Origin: Hyphomicrobiales bacterium
GTDB lineage: Bacteria > Pseudomonadota > Alphaproteobacteria > Rhizobiales > Rhizobiaceae
Assembly: GCA_900469955.1 (NCBI GenBank)
Contig: UBYX01000016.1
Span: 1-64,000, forward strand
DNA: 64,000 bases
Direction: 5' to 3'
A program made the position numbers and the translations under genes. The notes under the pieces are model-generated. The model was not told the DNA's origin. It ran no database searches and worked only from the letters and a program-made list of their open reading frames with translations. Shown here piece by piece: positions 56,740-64,000 of the stretch. Numbering within the stretch: position 1 is the stretch's first letter; each line of letters begins with the position of its first letter.

Positions 56740-57140
56740 TTGGTGGGCGCGTCTCCAGCATTGACGTTGGGCGAGTCTGTGTGCACGGCTTTCACCCCTG
56801 GCCGGGACTGGTCTGACGACGAAATGCTTTCGATACTGCAAGAGGCGGCCAACCCGGATGCCAGGATTGCCGACGTCACTCGCCGGCACGATTCCAAATC
56901 CACGCAGTTGATAGTTTAGGCAATGCAGTGCTGAAGCGCAAAATCTCGCGAGGCGGCTTCCTGGAACTTCTTGCGAGGCTTCCATCTTGTCTCGTCGGGC
57001 TTGAAACGGGATCCGGAGCTCGTCATTTGGCTCGGGAAATCGCGCAGCTTAAGCATGATGTTCGATCAATGCCGCCTCAGTTCGTTCTTCCGTATGTAAG
57101 ACCAATAAGAACGATGCCGCAGATGCTGAAGGGCCTACTG
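56740..57140 (+). pseudogene. IS66- and IS110-like transposase fragments
   Basis: First, RDWSDDEMLSILQEAANPDA and DVTRRHDSKSTQL resemble the IS66 accessory protein. Then KISRGGFLELLARLPSCLVG, LAREIAQLKHDVRSMPPQFV and, after a frameshift, KTNKNDAADAEG match the start of IS110/IS1111 transposases. Both are broken. Confidence 0.65.
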
Positions 57141-57736
57141 TGCCACCTTTGTGAACGGCGTACGTCGCTCTTTGCGGCCCTTGCCGACGCATTGGACATG
57201 CGCACCTCGGCCGAGCACTGCCGAGTCCCGGTCAAGGTAGATGATCTCCGAGACCCGCAATCCGGTTTGCCCAGCCAACAATAGCAGGATGTAATCGCGG
57301 CGCCCCAGCCACGGTCTTCGATCCGTGCAGTCCAGGATCGCTTCAATCTCGGGCCTGGTTAGAAACTGAAGCTGCCGCCTGTCACATCGCTTGCTGGGGA
57401 GCGCGAGCACACGCTGAGTATGGGCGCTACGTGCCGGCTCCTCGAACGCTGCATACCGGATGAAGGATCGGATGGCTGTGAGGCGGAGATTCCGGTCCTC
57501 ACCGAGGCGGCCCTCTTCGTCTCAAGATCCTCCAGGAATCGCCGATGAAGGGAGCGTCCAAATCCCGCAGCGCCAACTCCGATGGGGATCTCCCAAGGCG
57601 CCTGTGCGAACGCAAACAGGAGCCTGAAGGTGCAGCGATAGGAGGCGATGGTGTTGGAACTTAGACCTAGATGCTTCATAAGCCGATCTGTGAACCACCG
57701 CTCGATCAGCACAGCCAGGTCGTTCGAGCGTCTCAT
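57130..57736 (-). pseudogene. Tyrosine recombinase (integrase) relic
   Basis: The N-terminal part reads RRSNDLAVLIERWFTDRLMK and SSNTIASYRCTFRLLFAFAQ. After a frameshift the core reads QFLTRPEIEAILDCTDRRPW and LLLAGQTGLRVSEIIYLDRD with the first catalytic Arg. The gene stops after VGKGRKERRTPFTKV and lacks the final HxxR...Y block. It matches the phage-type integrases often carried by rhizobial plasmid transposons. Confidence 0.75.
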
Positions 57737-58077
57737 GACCGAGCCTCCCAACGTTATCCAATCGCCTCCAAGAGTGCTCGAGGGCGACATTGCCTCGAAG
57801 TTTCTCCACGCAGTCCTTTCGTAGCGCCACACAAAGCGGTCGTTGTCCACGGATGACTTCATCCGGCGGCCCGAGCTCGCACCGTCCATACTGGCTGGCG
57901 GCTTTGTTTTGCCGCGAAAGAAGCCGAACACATGCCCGCACCAAACTACGACGCCACCCAAAACATACGTCTTGCGCACCCGGAAACGTCGGAACATGTT
58001 CTCAAGCCTGTCCTTGAACCTTCTGCTTATGCTCTTTCCAAATCGGAATGAAGTGCGCTTCAGTGAATCGAAATTTG

Positions 58078-58102
58078 TTGCAGGATATATGCAGATGTAA
58101 AC
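58078..58102 (+). repeat. T-DNA left border (LB3)
   Basis: Starts TTGCAGGATATATGC and ends TGTAAAC. The border core and GTAAAC tail are intact. Genes with eukaryotic signals start right after it. A weak stretch of CTAACCTACGCC type follows, perhaps a decayed telomere-like repeat. Confidence 0.88.
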
Positions 58103-58162
58103 ATTGTAGCGCCTAGCTAAGTCTAACCTACGCCTCACCTAATTACACCCATAATCTCAAAG

Positions 58163-58549
58163 TTAACCCAACGGTTCAGCTTGGAGAGATCGCAGTCGAA
58201 CGTAACCTTTACCCATGTCGAAAATATATTCGTTGTCGGACAGGGATGAATAGATCCCTCCGACCAGATCTTTATCTTCTTCAGGGAGGTTGCGAACATA
58301 CGTCGTGATGCTAGGGAGGTCGTCGGCCTGAAGAGTTATTTCGAATTTTGCCGCCAGCGGTAGACTTTCCAATAGAGAAACTATGACGTGAACAACTTTT
58401 CGGCGGTCGGCAGGTGTAAGGTTTGCGTCGAGAACGGCTTTGATATCGTCCGGCTGCACTTCATGATCCTCCATCTGCCGGATCTGATTTTCCGTAAAGC
58501 CGTTTTGAAGCAAGTGCTGCTGTGGCTCGGTGTAGATGGTCGAGGGCAT
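58163..58549 (-). CDS. T-DNA3 protein of unknown function (128 aa)
   Basis: About 128 residues from MPSTIYTEPQQHLLQNGFTE. I recognise no family. Predicted helical N-terminal half, with GFTENQIRQMEDHEVQPDDI like a small helical binding module, then a beta-rich end (YIFDMGKGYVRLRSLQAE). Start chosen at ATG 58549 with TTCACCATG context, identical to that of the T-DNA1 opine gene; the longer frame would need a TTG codon. TATA and ACGT boxes lie upstream. Confidence 0.7.
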   Translation of the reverse strand: MPSTIYTEPQQHLLQNGFTENQIRQMEDHEVQPDDIKAVLDANLTPADRRKVVHVIVSLLESLPLAAKFEITLQADDLPSITTYVRNLPEEDKDLVGGIYSSLSDNEYIFDMGKGYVRLRSLQAEPLG

Positions 58550-58623
58550 GGTGAACGGAAATGTGAGGAAGGTTGGATATGGCAAGTTGATCTTTGGAGA
58601 TTTCGAGGTGCAGTGAACACTGC

Positions 58624-58680
58624 TATTTATGCTTTGAGACTTAGCCGCTAGTCCGCTTCACAGCCCTGAGGCCACGTCAT
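58624..58680 (-). promoter_or_regulatory. ACGT box and TATA of the 128-codon gene
   Basis: Minus strand: ATGACGTGGC at 58671-58680, then ATAAATA at 58624-58630, about 75 bp before the ATG. The order and spacing repeat those of the other T-DNA genes in this window. Confidence 0.65.
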
Positions 58681-59137
58681 CTAATTGAACCGACATCCTC
58701 AACTGGCTTAACACATGTGCGCGAATTAATTTGCCAAGCCACAGTCGACCGTAGCCCTGTTTGGATTGTGCGTGACGTCCAATAGTCCTCCGCCGAGATG
58801 CAAGCGTGATTAGCGATGATGCCTTGGCCAATTCGCTGGCAGGCGCGTGACCGATGCGCGTGTTACGTGGCGTGAGATGACTGGTCCATCTGCGCGAGGT
58901 CGGCGAAGTGAGGACGTCAGATAGAAAATGGCAATCTCGTGAGCCAACCGACGTGCCTCTCGTAGCCGTTCTCTTTCGGAAACTCTGTACCCGGCCGGAA
59001 GTGGCGCAAGCCGGGCGGCAAGCATGAGCATCCAAACGGTCTGCTTCATTTGGTGTGTTCTGACAACACGTTATAATCACCTGCGCTGCCACAATTAACA
59101 TTTGCCAGACATCTTTCTTTCTTCAATATCTGCAATC
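58681..59137 (+). promoter_or_regulatory. Upstream region of the zinc-knuckle gene
   Basis: No gene. Several ACGT motifs occur (TGACGTCC near 58771, TTACGTGGCG at 58863, GGACGTCAG at 58912). TATAAT lies at 59072-59077, about 60 bp before the ATG at 59138. The leader is pyrimidine-rich (CATCTTTCTTTCTTC). Confidence 0.5.
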
Positions 59138-59701
59138 ATGTCTCGATATATCGAAGATGAATGGAATGATCCTGCCTATGTTCTCTTCAAAAATCGCCCA
59201 GGGGTTCAGCAGGAACAGGCTAAGCACGCCGAGCATTCTAGCAATCCGTTCCGTAATAGAGGCCTTAAGACCAAACCCGCTGTAGCTTTCGACGATGACG
59301 CATGGCAGAACCAGACCCACTGCCTGCGCTGCCAGAACCCGCTCCACCGCGGAAAGTGTCCCGCAAGCTTCTACGTGGGGAACGGACAGCCCCTTTCGAA
59401 TACCGACGGTCATCCGGATATCGAAGTATACTCGGGTTTCAACTCGGACGGAGAGGCCACTGTAACCATTAGGTTCGAACCGAACGAGCAACAGCAACTC
59501 GATTACAATCACAGAAGTGCAAAACGCCGAACACGCTCAACAAAGGTGGAGAATAAGGATGGGAAACCACGTGATCAAAGCGATCTGTATTTTGGGATCG
59601 AAGCTTGTGGCAGGATGAACTTATGGGAGGGGCAGGATGAAGAGGATAGGGCCTGGCTGGGCGACGAGGAGGATTGGGCTTTGGCGCGCAAATTAATCTA
59701 G
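59138..59701 (+). CDS. T-DNA3 putative zinc-knuckle protein (187 aa)
   Basis: About 187 residues from MSRYIEDEWNDPAYVL. A compact Cys/His motif, CLRCQNPLHRGKCP (C-x2-C-x4-H-x3-C), resembles a zinc knuckle of the nucleic-acid-binding kind, one residue short of the retroviral spacing. A basic stretch HRSAKRRTRSTKVENKDGK is a possible nuclear localisation signal. The C terminus is acidic and Trp-rich (EGQDEEDRAWLGDEEDWAL). I recognise no family. The features suggest a nuclear role in the host, as inference only. AATAAA follows 110 bp after the stop. Confidence 0.7.
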   Translation: MSRYIEDEWNDPAYVLFKNRPGVQQEQAKHAEHSSNPFRNRGLKTKPAVAFDDDAWQNQTHCLRCQNPLHRGKCPASFYVGNGQPLSNTDGHPDIEVYSGFNSDGEATVTIRFEPNEQQQLDYNHRSAKRRTRSTKVENKDGKPRDQSDLYFGIEACGRMNLWEGQDEEDRAWLGDEEDWALARKLI

Positions 59702-60018
59702 TCTAAAATTGTTAGACATAGGCTCTCTGGCTCGTTTGTCTTCAGGCTGATGATTAAGTTGAATTTCAATGAATTGTAACCTTAGTTCAAGTTCTAGCGT
59801 AAGAATCCTTCAAATAAAAATTATGCAGGCATGAAAGAGTAAAAACAAGGGTGGCCTTTCATTAATCAAATGATCTGCTTCTATATAAGGAGATTGGTGC
59901 GGACGAATTGCTTGAAGATAGGACCTGCCGGATCTTTTCCGGGAATATCATCGAGCTGAATGAAACAAGAGCTAACAGAAAACCCTATTTACGATACCGC
60001 GGTATCCGAGATAATACG
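59702..60018. other. Convergent 3' flanks with AATAAA signal
   Basis: About 317 bp between two convergent T-DNA genes. AATAAA at 59813-59818 is a likely polyadenylation signal for the plus-strand zinc-knuckle gene. A TATATAAGG at 59883 is followed only by a 65-codon frame beginning with TTG, which is not convincing. Confidence 0.5.
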
Positions 60019-61071
60019 TTAACCCTTAAGCCCCCTCTTAGTCTTATTCCAATTTGTATCCTCCAATGCCCTACTTGCCTTTGCAGAATAACGTTTTATT
60101 ACTGAGTTGTCTCGGGCTTTTGGCTTGGTATGATCGCGCTGCCGTTTCAGTTGAAGCAGAGCCTCGGATCCCACTGGCGGGCCGAAGCTCTCCTCCAGTG
60201 ACTTGAGAGTGGCGGGTGACTGATCACCAAAAAAGATCGAGCAGCCCGTTGGTGCGTTGAAGATCCCGCCTAATTTTTTGACCTCCTCCTTCTGCTTGAA
60301 GCGGGTGAGGAACGCCAGACGTGGAATTGGTGGCCCCAACTTCGAAATCAAGTCTTTCAGTATGGCGACAGGAATTTCTCCAGGGAAATAGGCGATTTCC
60401 TTCTTTGGTTCATTCAGAGTAGTGATGGTTCCCCCACGGAGAATGACGTAGACACGCTGCTCCGGGTTCATGTTGAACGCACGACAGATCCGGTCCTCGT
60501 CCTCCTTCGGAACAGGAGCGCCGAGCCTGTTGGATACCACGAAAAAGGCTGCCTTCGTTAGCTCGCCGGGAAAACGGGCCTTTTTGTTTTCGCTGTCGTA
60601 GATGCCGTTGTGGGTGGTGATAAAGTGCTGCTGATCCGGGCTGGCGAGAAAGGTGAGGTTGGTTCTTCCTTTCTTGTCCGGAATGGCAGGGGGCTTAACC
60701 GGCTCCCCCCATTTACGGCAATAGGCGGCAAACTGCTTCTTACTGATATGTTCGGTAAATACCGCGCTGTGGGATGCGGTGTCGTACCATGCACCTTTAT
60801 TGATGGCCTCCTTCTTGTGGAGGGGCTCGACCTTGAAGCAGCAGTTGACCTTGTTGTTCTGGTACGAGGTCTCCTGCTCCTGCGAGAGCTTGAAGGCTGC
60901 CTTCTTGGTCTTCTTGGTCTTCTTCCCAGAACCTTCCCTATCCGCGATCTCCCTGCTCGTAGATGGCGCCAAAGGATCAGACGAATTTGCCGCTTTGGCG
61001 GTGGCGACTGACGCCTTACGCTTGGCTACGGCCGCTGAAGGAGAAGCTGTCTTAGTCTCGGCGTCGGACAT
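60019..61071 (-). CDS. T-DNA3 protein with four DUF5710-like repeats (350 aa)
   Basis: About 350 residues. The first 65 are low complexity, with the strongly basic GSGKKTKKTKKAAFK that resembles a nuclear localisation signal. Four repeats of about 50-58 residues follow (about 68-126, 132-190, 200-250, 252-302). Each has a pattern like KKEAINKGAWYDTASHSAVF or KEEVKKLGGIFNAPTGCSIF and ends in a short GxPV motif (WGEPVKPP, LGAPVPKE, LGPPIPRL, FGPPVGSE). They recall DUF5710-type modules found in plasmid primase and toxin-like proteins. The tail is again basic. Function unknown; nucleic-acid contact is an inference. Confidence 0.7.
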   Translation of the reverse strand: MSDAETKTASPSAAVAKRKASVATAKAANSSDPLAPSTSREIADREGSGKKTKKTKKAAFKLSQEQETSYQNNKVNCCFKVEPLHKKEAINKGAWYDTASHSAVFTEHISKKQFAAYCRKWGEPVKPPAIPDKKGRTNLTFLASPDQQHFITTHNGIYDSENKKARFPGELTKAAFFVVSNRLGAPVPKEDEDRICRAFNMNPEQRVYVILRGGTITTLNEPKKEIAYFPGEIPVAILKDLISKLGPPIPRLAFLTRFKQKEEVKKLGGIFNAPTGCSIFFGDQSPATLKSLEESFGPPVGSEALLQLKRQRDHTKPKARDNSVIKRYSAKASRALEDTNWNKTKRGLKG

Positions 61072-61139
61072 GGTTGTTTTGGTTTCTAGATTTTGGTGTT
61101 TCTCGTTTTGTTGTTCACTCTGCGTTGCGGTTTGGGCGG

Positions 61140-61359
61140 TTTATATGCTTCCCGCCGGCGTGCCACGTCAGCAAGATGTGGCAATCTGCTGACGAAAGCA
61201 TGGACCGCGTTTCGAGCCGTGTGATGCAGATGATTGGTGTTGCCGACGCCACGTCACTCTCCACAAACCCTGTTAAGGTGCTTATCTTCTTGGCTCGCGT
61301 TGCGGATTGGATCGGCTTCAAACTCAAAAAATGCACTGCCTCCACTTGATGACGTGGCA
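61140..61359 (-). promoter_or_regulatory. ACGT/TATA promoter of the repeat-protein gene
   Basis: Minus strand: TGACGTGGCA motifs at 61350-61359 (written on plus), 61248-61257 and 61161-61170; TATAAA at 61140-61145; then a leader of about 70 bases rich in CAA and CCAAAA, ending ACAACCATG. The box-to-TATA distance is about 15 bp for the nearest copy. Confidence 0.72.
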
Positions 61360-61723
61360 GCTCCCAATGGTCGTGTGAAATTCTGAAGCGTTAACCGAGC
61401 ACATCATCCCGACAGAGGTGCTTCAAGTTTTTTTGGTCCGCGTGCACAAGTAGCCGCCGAGGCTCGACTTAAACACTACCCTGTCACGGTCGATTTGAAG
61501 GAGTAATTCTTCTTACGGTGGGGCAGCATTCACATGGTTTCACATCGTGTCACAGTGGGCACTGTTACTTGAAACGTTGTCACGGGCAAGATGGCACAGG
61601 AGGTTTTTGTGTCCGAGCACTCGAGGTCGCCCTCGGATACCCGGACAATTTTTTTATTTTTATAGATTTAGCTACTCAAAGTCAGGCACACACCAGTTAT
61701 CTTGAACTCCGGCAAGCCAATTC
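61360..61723. other. 3' flank of the opine-dehydrogenase-like gene 2
   Basis: About 360 bp without a gene. On the minus strand AATAAA (61653-61658) lies about 66 bp after the stop of the gene at 61724 and fits a polyadenylation signal. Confidence 0.5.
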
Positions 61724-62953
61724 CTAACAACGCCTTCCGGGGAGGCTCGGGGGCAAGACACGAATGACCGAAAACTTTTGGCCAAGTTTCGGCGCACCGA
61801 AGTACTCTCGGATCTCTTCCACCGTCGCTTTCTCGGAAAGGCCATAGAAGGCTAGAGTGCGCCCCGTCTTGAAGTAGTCCTCGCCATTCATCAGGGAACA
61901 ATCTCGAATGATGCGCTCGATGACGGTCGTATCATAGTCGATCGCCTTGGCGATCGACCACTCGAGAACGTTGACGATCTTGCAATCTTGCGTGACCATC
62001 CTGTTTTTGGTGGAGGGGGGGAGTTGAGGTTTGCGGTTCAGCGGCTCGTTTCCGATCGCGGTCTCCCGGAAATTAGGAAACTTGGTTCCATAATCGCCGT
62101 TCAACGTGTCGTTCAGATCTTCAACGATGACGACGCCAAGCTTGGCGTAGAGGCCACGCCTCCAACCGTCAACCTCAAGGATACGATTGGAGGTGAGCGG
62201 GTCGCCCATGACATCGCGATAAAGGAACGCTGGAACCTGCTTGTTGATCAGGTGACGCGCATCTCGGACAGCCGAAGGGTGGAGACTGCCATGGTTGTTG
62301 ACATGCAGCACGTTGAGGACGTTGCCATAGTATTCGTAGCGAACCCCGTGGCAGAGGGCCATCAAACGAAGCTGTTCTCCATCGGCATCTGGGTAGCTGG
62401 CGCCAACGACACGCTCCTTCCGCCCGTTCAAACGGACCTTGATGCCATCCTCCTTGACCTCGATGCGGCAGGTGTTGCGCGCGCGCGAAGTCTCAAAGGT
62501 GATGAGAGGCTGCAAGATCCGATGGGCCTTGGGAGCGATACCATTGCCGCTGACCCATTCCATGATGAGGTTTCCGAACAGATGTTTGTACGGCTCGAGA
62601 TATGCGAGGATTTCCTCATCCGCGTCGGAGCCTGCCGGAATGACCATCACATCGCAATGGCGGCAGAAGGCTTCCACGTCATCTTCGATATCCACCTTGA
62701 ACAGGGTGTCGAAGTCAGAGTTCGGGGTGTAAATCCCGATCTCCTTCTGCGTACCTGCCTTGGCGGAATATCCCGGATGATTAGGGAGAGCATGGATCTT
62801 CACGATCTCGTCCGTGCGGACGTTCCACTGTCCAGCTTCCGTGAAGGAAACATGTCCGGCGGTCAAGTATCCGATCTTCGGCAGTTTGCCCGTCCACAGA
62901 GTGGGTGGAGTAACCGGCGTCAGATTGAGTGGATTGACTACGTGGGAAGACAT
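61724..62953 (-). CDS. T-DNA3 opine-dehydrogenase-like protein 2 (putative opine synthase)
   Basis: About 409 residues. The N-terminal fold is divergent (LPKIGYLTAGHVSFTEAGQW). Family-like elements are VMVIPAGSDADEEILAYL, the segment ITFETSRARNTCRIEVKEDG, which resembles the ETxxxPYACR region of Nos and Ocs, VVGASYPDADG and NVLHVNNHGSLHPSAVRDAR, corresponding to the NPxxHP segment. The usual GxGNxA is not evident, so cofactor use may differ. It is distinct from the T-DNA1 protein, suggesting a second opine. The start context is CACGAAAATG. Confidence 0.6.
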   Translation of the reverse strand: MSSHVVNPLNLTPVTPPTLWTGKLPKIGYLTAGHVSFTEAGQWNVRTDEIVKIHALPNHPGYSAKAGTQKEIGIYTPNSDFDTLFKVDIEDDVEAFCRHCDVMVIPAGSDADEEILAYLEPYKHLFGNLIMEWVSGNGIAPKAHRILQPLITFETSRARNTCRIEVKEDGIKVRLNGRKERVVGASYPDADGEQLRLMALCHGVRYEYYGNVLNVLHVNNHGSLHPSAVRDARHLINKQVPAFLYRDVMGDPLTSNRILEVDGWRRGLYAKLGVVIVEDLNDTLNGDYGTKFPNFRETAIGNEPLNRKPQLPPSTKNRMVTQDCKIVNVLEWSIAKAIDYDTTVIERIIRDCSLMNGEDYFKTGRTLAFYGLSEKATVEEIREYFGAPKLGQKFSVIRVLPPSLPGRRC

Positions 62954-63629
62954 TTTCGTGGATGCTCTAATTGATCAGCAGTTGAAGCAAGCTGGCAGGG
63001 GCGGAGACTTACGGAAGTGGCTCGTTGTTGGGTACTGGTTGTTTTGTTTTGGTTTTGGTTTTGGTTTTGGTTTTGGTGACGAGCATTTCAGGAAGGCCGG
63101 TGATCTGGTTTAAATATATCATCGAACCGCTGCCTTTCCCGGATCTGCCGAAGGAGGCGTACTGCCACGTCACCGACGAGACGTGGCGCATTGCCATTGA
63201 TTGCGGCGATATCATCCTGATACGAGCGATGTAGAGCTTCGGTGTCAGGCAGCCTGTCGGAGTGGCGCTTTTGGAGGTCGGCGACCTCGGTTGCGAAACG
63301 AGGCTTCAGCTGACACGTCAGCATTCCGCTGATTGGATCCGAACAGCTCGTGGCGCGAAGGATATACATCCGCAGCTGTTGTATCGCCGATATGAGCGGG
63401 GGTGCCACGTCACCACCATCTTTCTTGCCGCCGAGGCGTGATGACCCACTGCCGTATCTGGATAATATATCCAGTCAGCATGAGGGAGGAAGGTTCTCCT
63501 TGCGCTACGGCGTGCTCCCATGAGCTATAAGATTGGAGAGTTCCGCTCACATTCACTCTCCACCCAAACCAACCAAACCAATACCAAAACCAACACCAAC
63601 AATCTGCAAAAACCGTTGCAACTTCTCCG
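62954..63629. promoter_or_regulatory. Bidirectional promoter of T-DNA3 with CCAAAA-rich leaders
   Basis: Minus side: TGACGTGGCA at 63163-63172, a TATATTTA element at 63110-63119, and a leader that starts with five CCAAAA units (63047-63076). Plus side: TGCCACGTCA at 63403-63412 and TGACACGTCA at 63311-63320, TATAAGA at 63536-63542, then a leader from about 63562 rich in CCAAAC and CCAAC. A CTGGATA-ATA-TATCCAG inverted repeat lies near 63468. Confidence 0.7.
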
Positions 63630-64000
63630 ATGGATATCGAGATCCAAGGTCGCTCGCCCTTCGGCCGAAGCTGGCTTCACAAGCCATGGTTCCGCTTCTG
63701 GAGGGCGGTGCACCACCACTGGCTCCTGTCCTTCCTGGCAGGCCCCATGTGGTACAGCGTTTTGGAACTCGATCCCAAGGAGGAGAAGGAATGCCTTTCT
63801 TCGTTCCAAGGTGATGCAACGATCGGTACCGGGTCCGCTGTTCTCAGACAGGCACTGCGCCTGGATGCGGACGCGACCCTTCCCGCTACCTTCGAAGCTG
63901 CTCTTGGGGCCCTCATCAACGTTTTTCCGCTTTCGGACGACCGCCGCCGCAAAACGGCGCAGGAAATCCGTGCCCTTCGGGAAACAACCTTCCGAGGCAA
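63630..64000 (+). CDS. T-DNA3 unknown protein, partial (3' end outside window)
   Basis: An open frame of at least 123 codons starts MDIEIQGRSPFGRSWLHKPW at ATG 63630 and runs off the window with no stop. No family is recognised. It has an aromatic, basic N terminus (WFRFWRAVHHHWLLSF) and then an Ala-rich helical region (DADATLPATFEAALGALINV). The plant-style promoter and CAA-rich leader just upstream, and the clean frame, make it a real gene. Confidence 0.65.
   Translation, partial: MDIEIQGRSPFGRSWLHKPWFRFWRAVHHHWLLSFLAGPMWYSVLELDPKEEKECLSSFQGDATIGTGSAVLRQALRLDADATLPATFEAALGALINVFPLSDDRRRKTAQEIRALRETTFRG

Larger units (their letters stand above)
58078..64000 (+). mobile_element. T-DNA3, continuing past the window
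   Basis: From LB3 to the right edge of the window there are five genes with eukaryote-type promoters and start contexts, including a second opine-dehydrogenase-like gene. No right border was seen before position 64000, so the T-DNA continues outside. A weak inverted border-like sequence near 63465 is probably not functional. Confidence 0.75.

Noticed and set aside
57736-58138. Upstream extension of the integrase frame as a separate gene
   Set aside because: The region has no start signals or recognisable domain, and crosses the LB3 border; it is probably part of the debris.
59908-60105. 65-codon plus-strand frame after a TATATAAGG element
   Set aside because: It begins with TTG, overlaps the end of the convergent gene, and has no eukaryotic start context or similarity.
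61988-62974. 328-codon plus-strand frame opposite the second opine-like gene
   Set aside because: The minus-strand frame has the promoter, polyadenylation signal and family-like motifs; the long plus frame is explained by GC-rich third positions.
62960-63015. Possible short intron (GTAAGT ... CTGAT ... TAG) in the leader of the second opine-like gene
   Set aside because: The predicted intron is about 46 bases, too short for plants and marginal for fungi, and could occur by chance; RNA evidence would be needed.
63455-63485. Inverted border-like sequence (TGACTGGATATATTATCC on the minus strand)
   Set aside because: It lacks the intact CAGGATATAT core and GTAAAC tail, is in the opposite orientation to the other borders, and is explained by a local inverted repeat.

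Overview
The window reads as part of a large plasmid of the Ti/Ri type from the Agrobacterium/Rhizobium group. The evidence is a RepC initiator of the repABC family, rhizobial insertion-sequence debris, opine-type uptake and catabolism operons, and above all several 25-bp direct repeats matching the T-DNA border core CAGGATATAT. No vir, tra, iaaM, iaaH, ipt, rol or plast gene was recognised here.

Layout. (1) 1-12.5 kb: a transposase relic; a two-component pair with a cytochrome c peroxidase-like protein; a membrane Fe-S/FHA protein followed by a TerB/FNR/ferredoxin fusion; two LysR regulators. (2) 12.6-15.6 kb: an HxlR regulator, a solitary repC with its likely antisense-RNA region, and a decayed IS3 element. 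(3) 15.6-33.4 kb: an uptake and oxidation operon (peptide/opine-type ABC transporter plus two FAD oxidases), a bacterial opine-dehydrogenase-family gene, and a four-gene operon that looks like the complete lower lysine/pipecolate pathway (2-aminoadipate semialdehyde dehydrogenase, aminotransferase, HglS-type 2-oxoadipate decarboxylase, D-2-hydroxyglutarate dehydrogenase) with a divergent LysR gene. (4) 33.44-38.52 kb: T-DNA1. (5) 38.7-52.0 kb: a second catabolic region with two subunits of an opine-oxidase-like enzyme, a LysR regulator, and a LacI-regulated set (hydroxyacid dehydrogenase, M24 hydrolase, polyamine/opine-type ABC transporter, enolase-superfamily enzyme, amidase). (6) 52.0-54.1 kb: a largely intact IS3-family element and transposase relics. 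(7) 54.10-56.65 kb: T-DNA2, with an MmgE/PrpD gene. (8) 56.65-58.08 kb: IS and integrase debris. (9) 58.08 kb to the window end: T-DNA3, with at least five genes, one running off the window.

The main discovery is in the T-DNAs. T-DNA1 carries TAACCC repeats just inside its left border and GGGTTA repeats just inside its right border, the arrangement of a linear eukaryotic chromosome. T-DNA2 carries the same repeat just inside its left border. The T-DNA genes have eukaryote-style promoters: recurrent TGACGTGGCA-type ACGT boxes, TATA boxes, CAA- or CTTCAT-rich leaders, and start contexts such as AACATGGC and CCAATGGC. Most of their proteins are unfamiliar. They include two divergent opine-dehydrogenase-like enzymes, an MmgE/PrpD enzyme, a protein of four DUF5710-like repeats, a zinc-knuckle protein and a 582-residue protein of unknown type. 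No known oncogene is among them.

Inferred logic: the T-DNAs direct a eukaryotic host to make one or more opines, and the flanking bacterial operons import and degrade them. The lysine-type lower pathway suggests that one opine contains a lysine, pipecolate or aminoadipate moiety. This link is inference; no substrate can be read from sequence alone.
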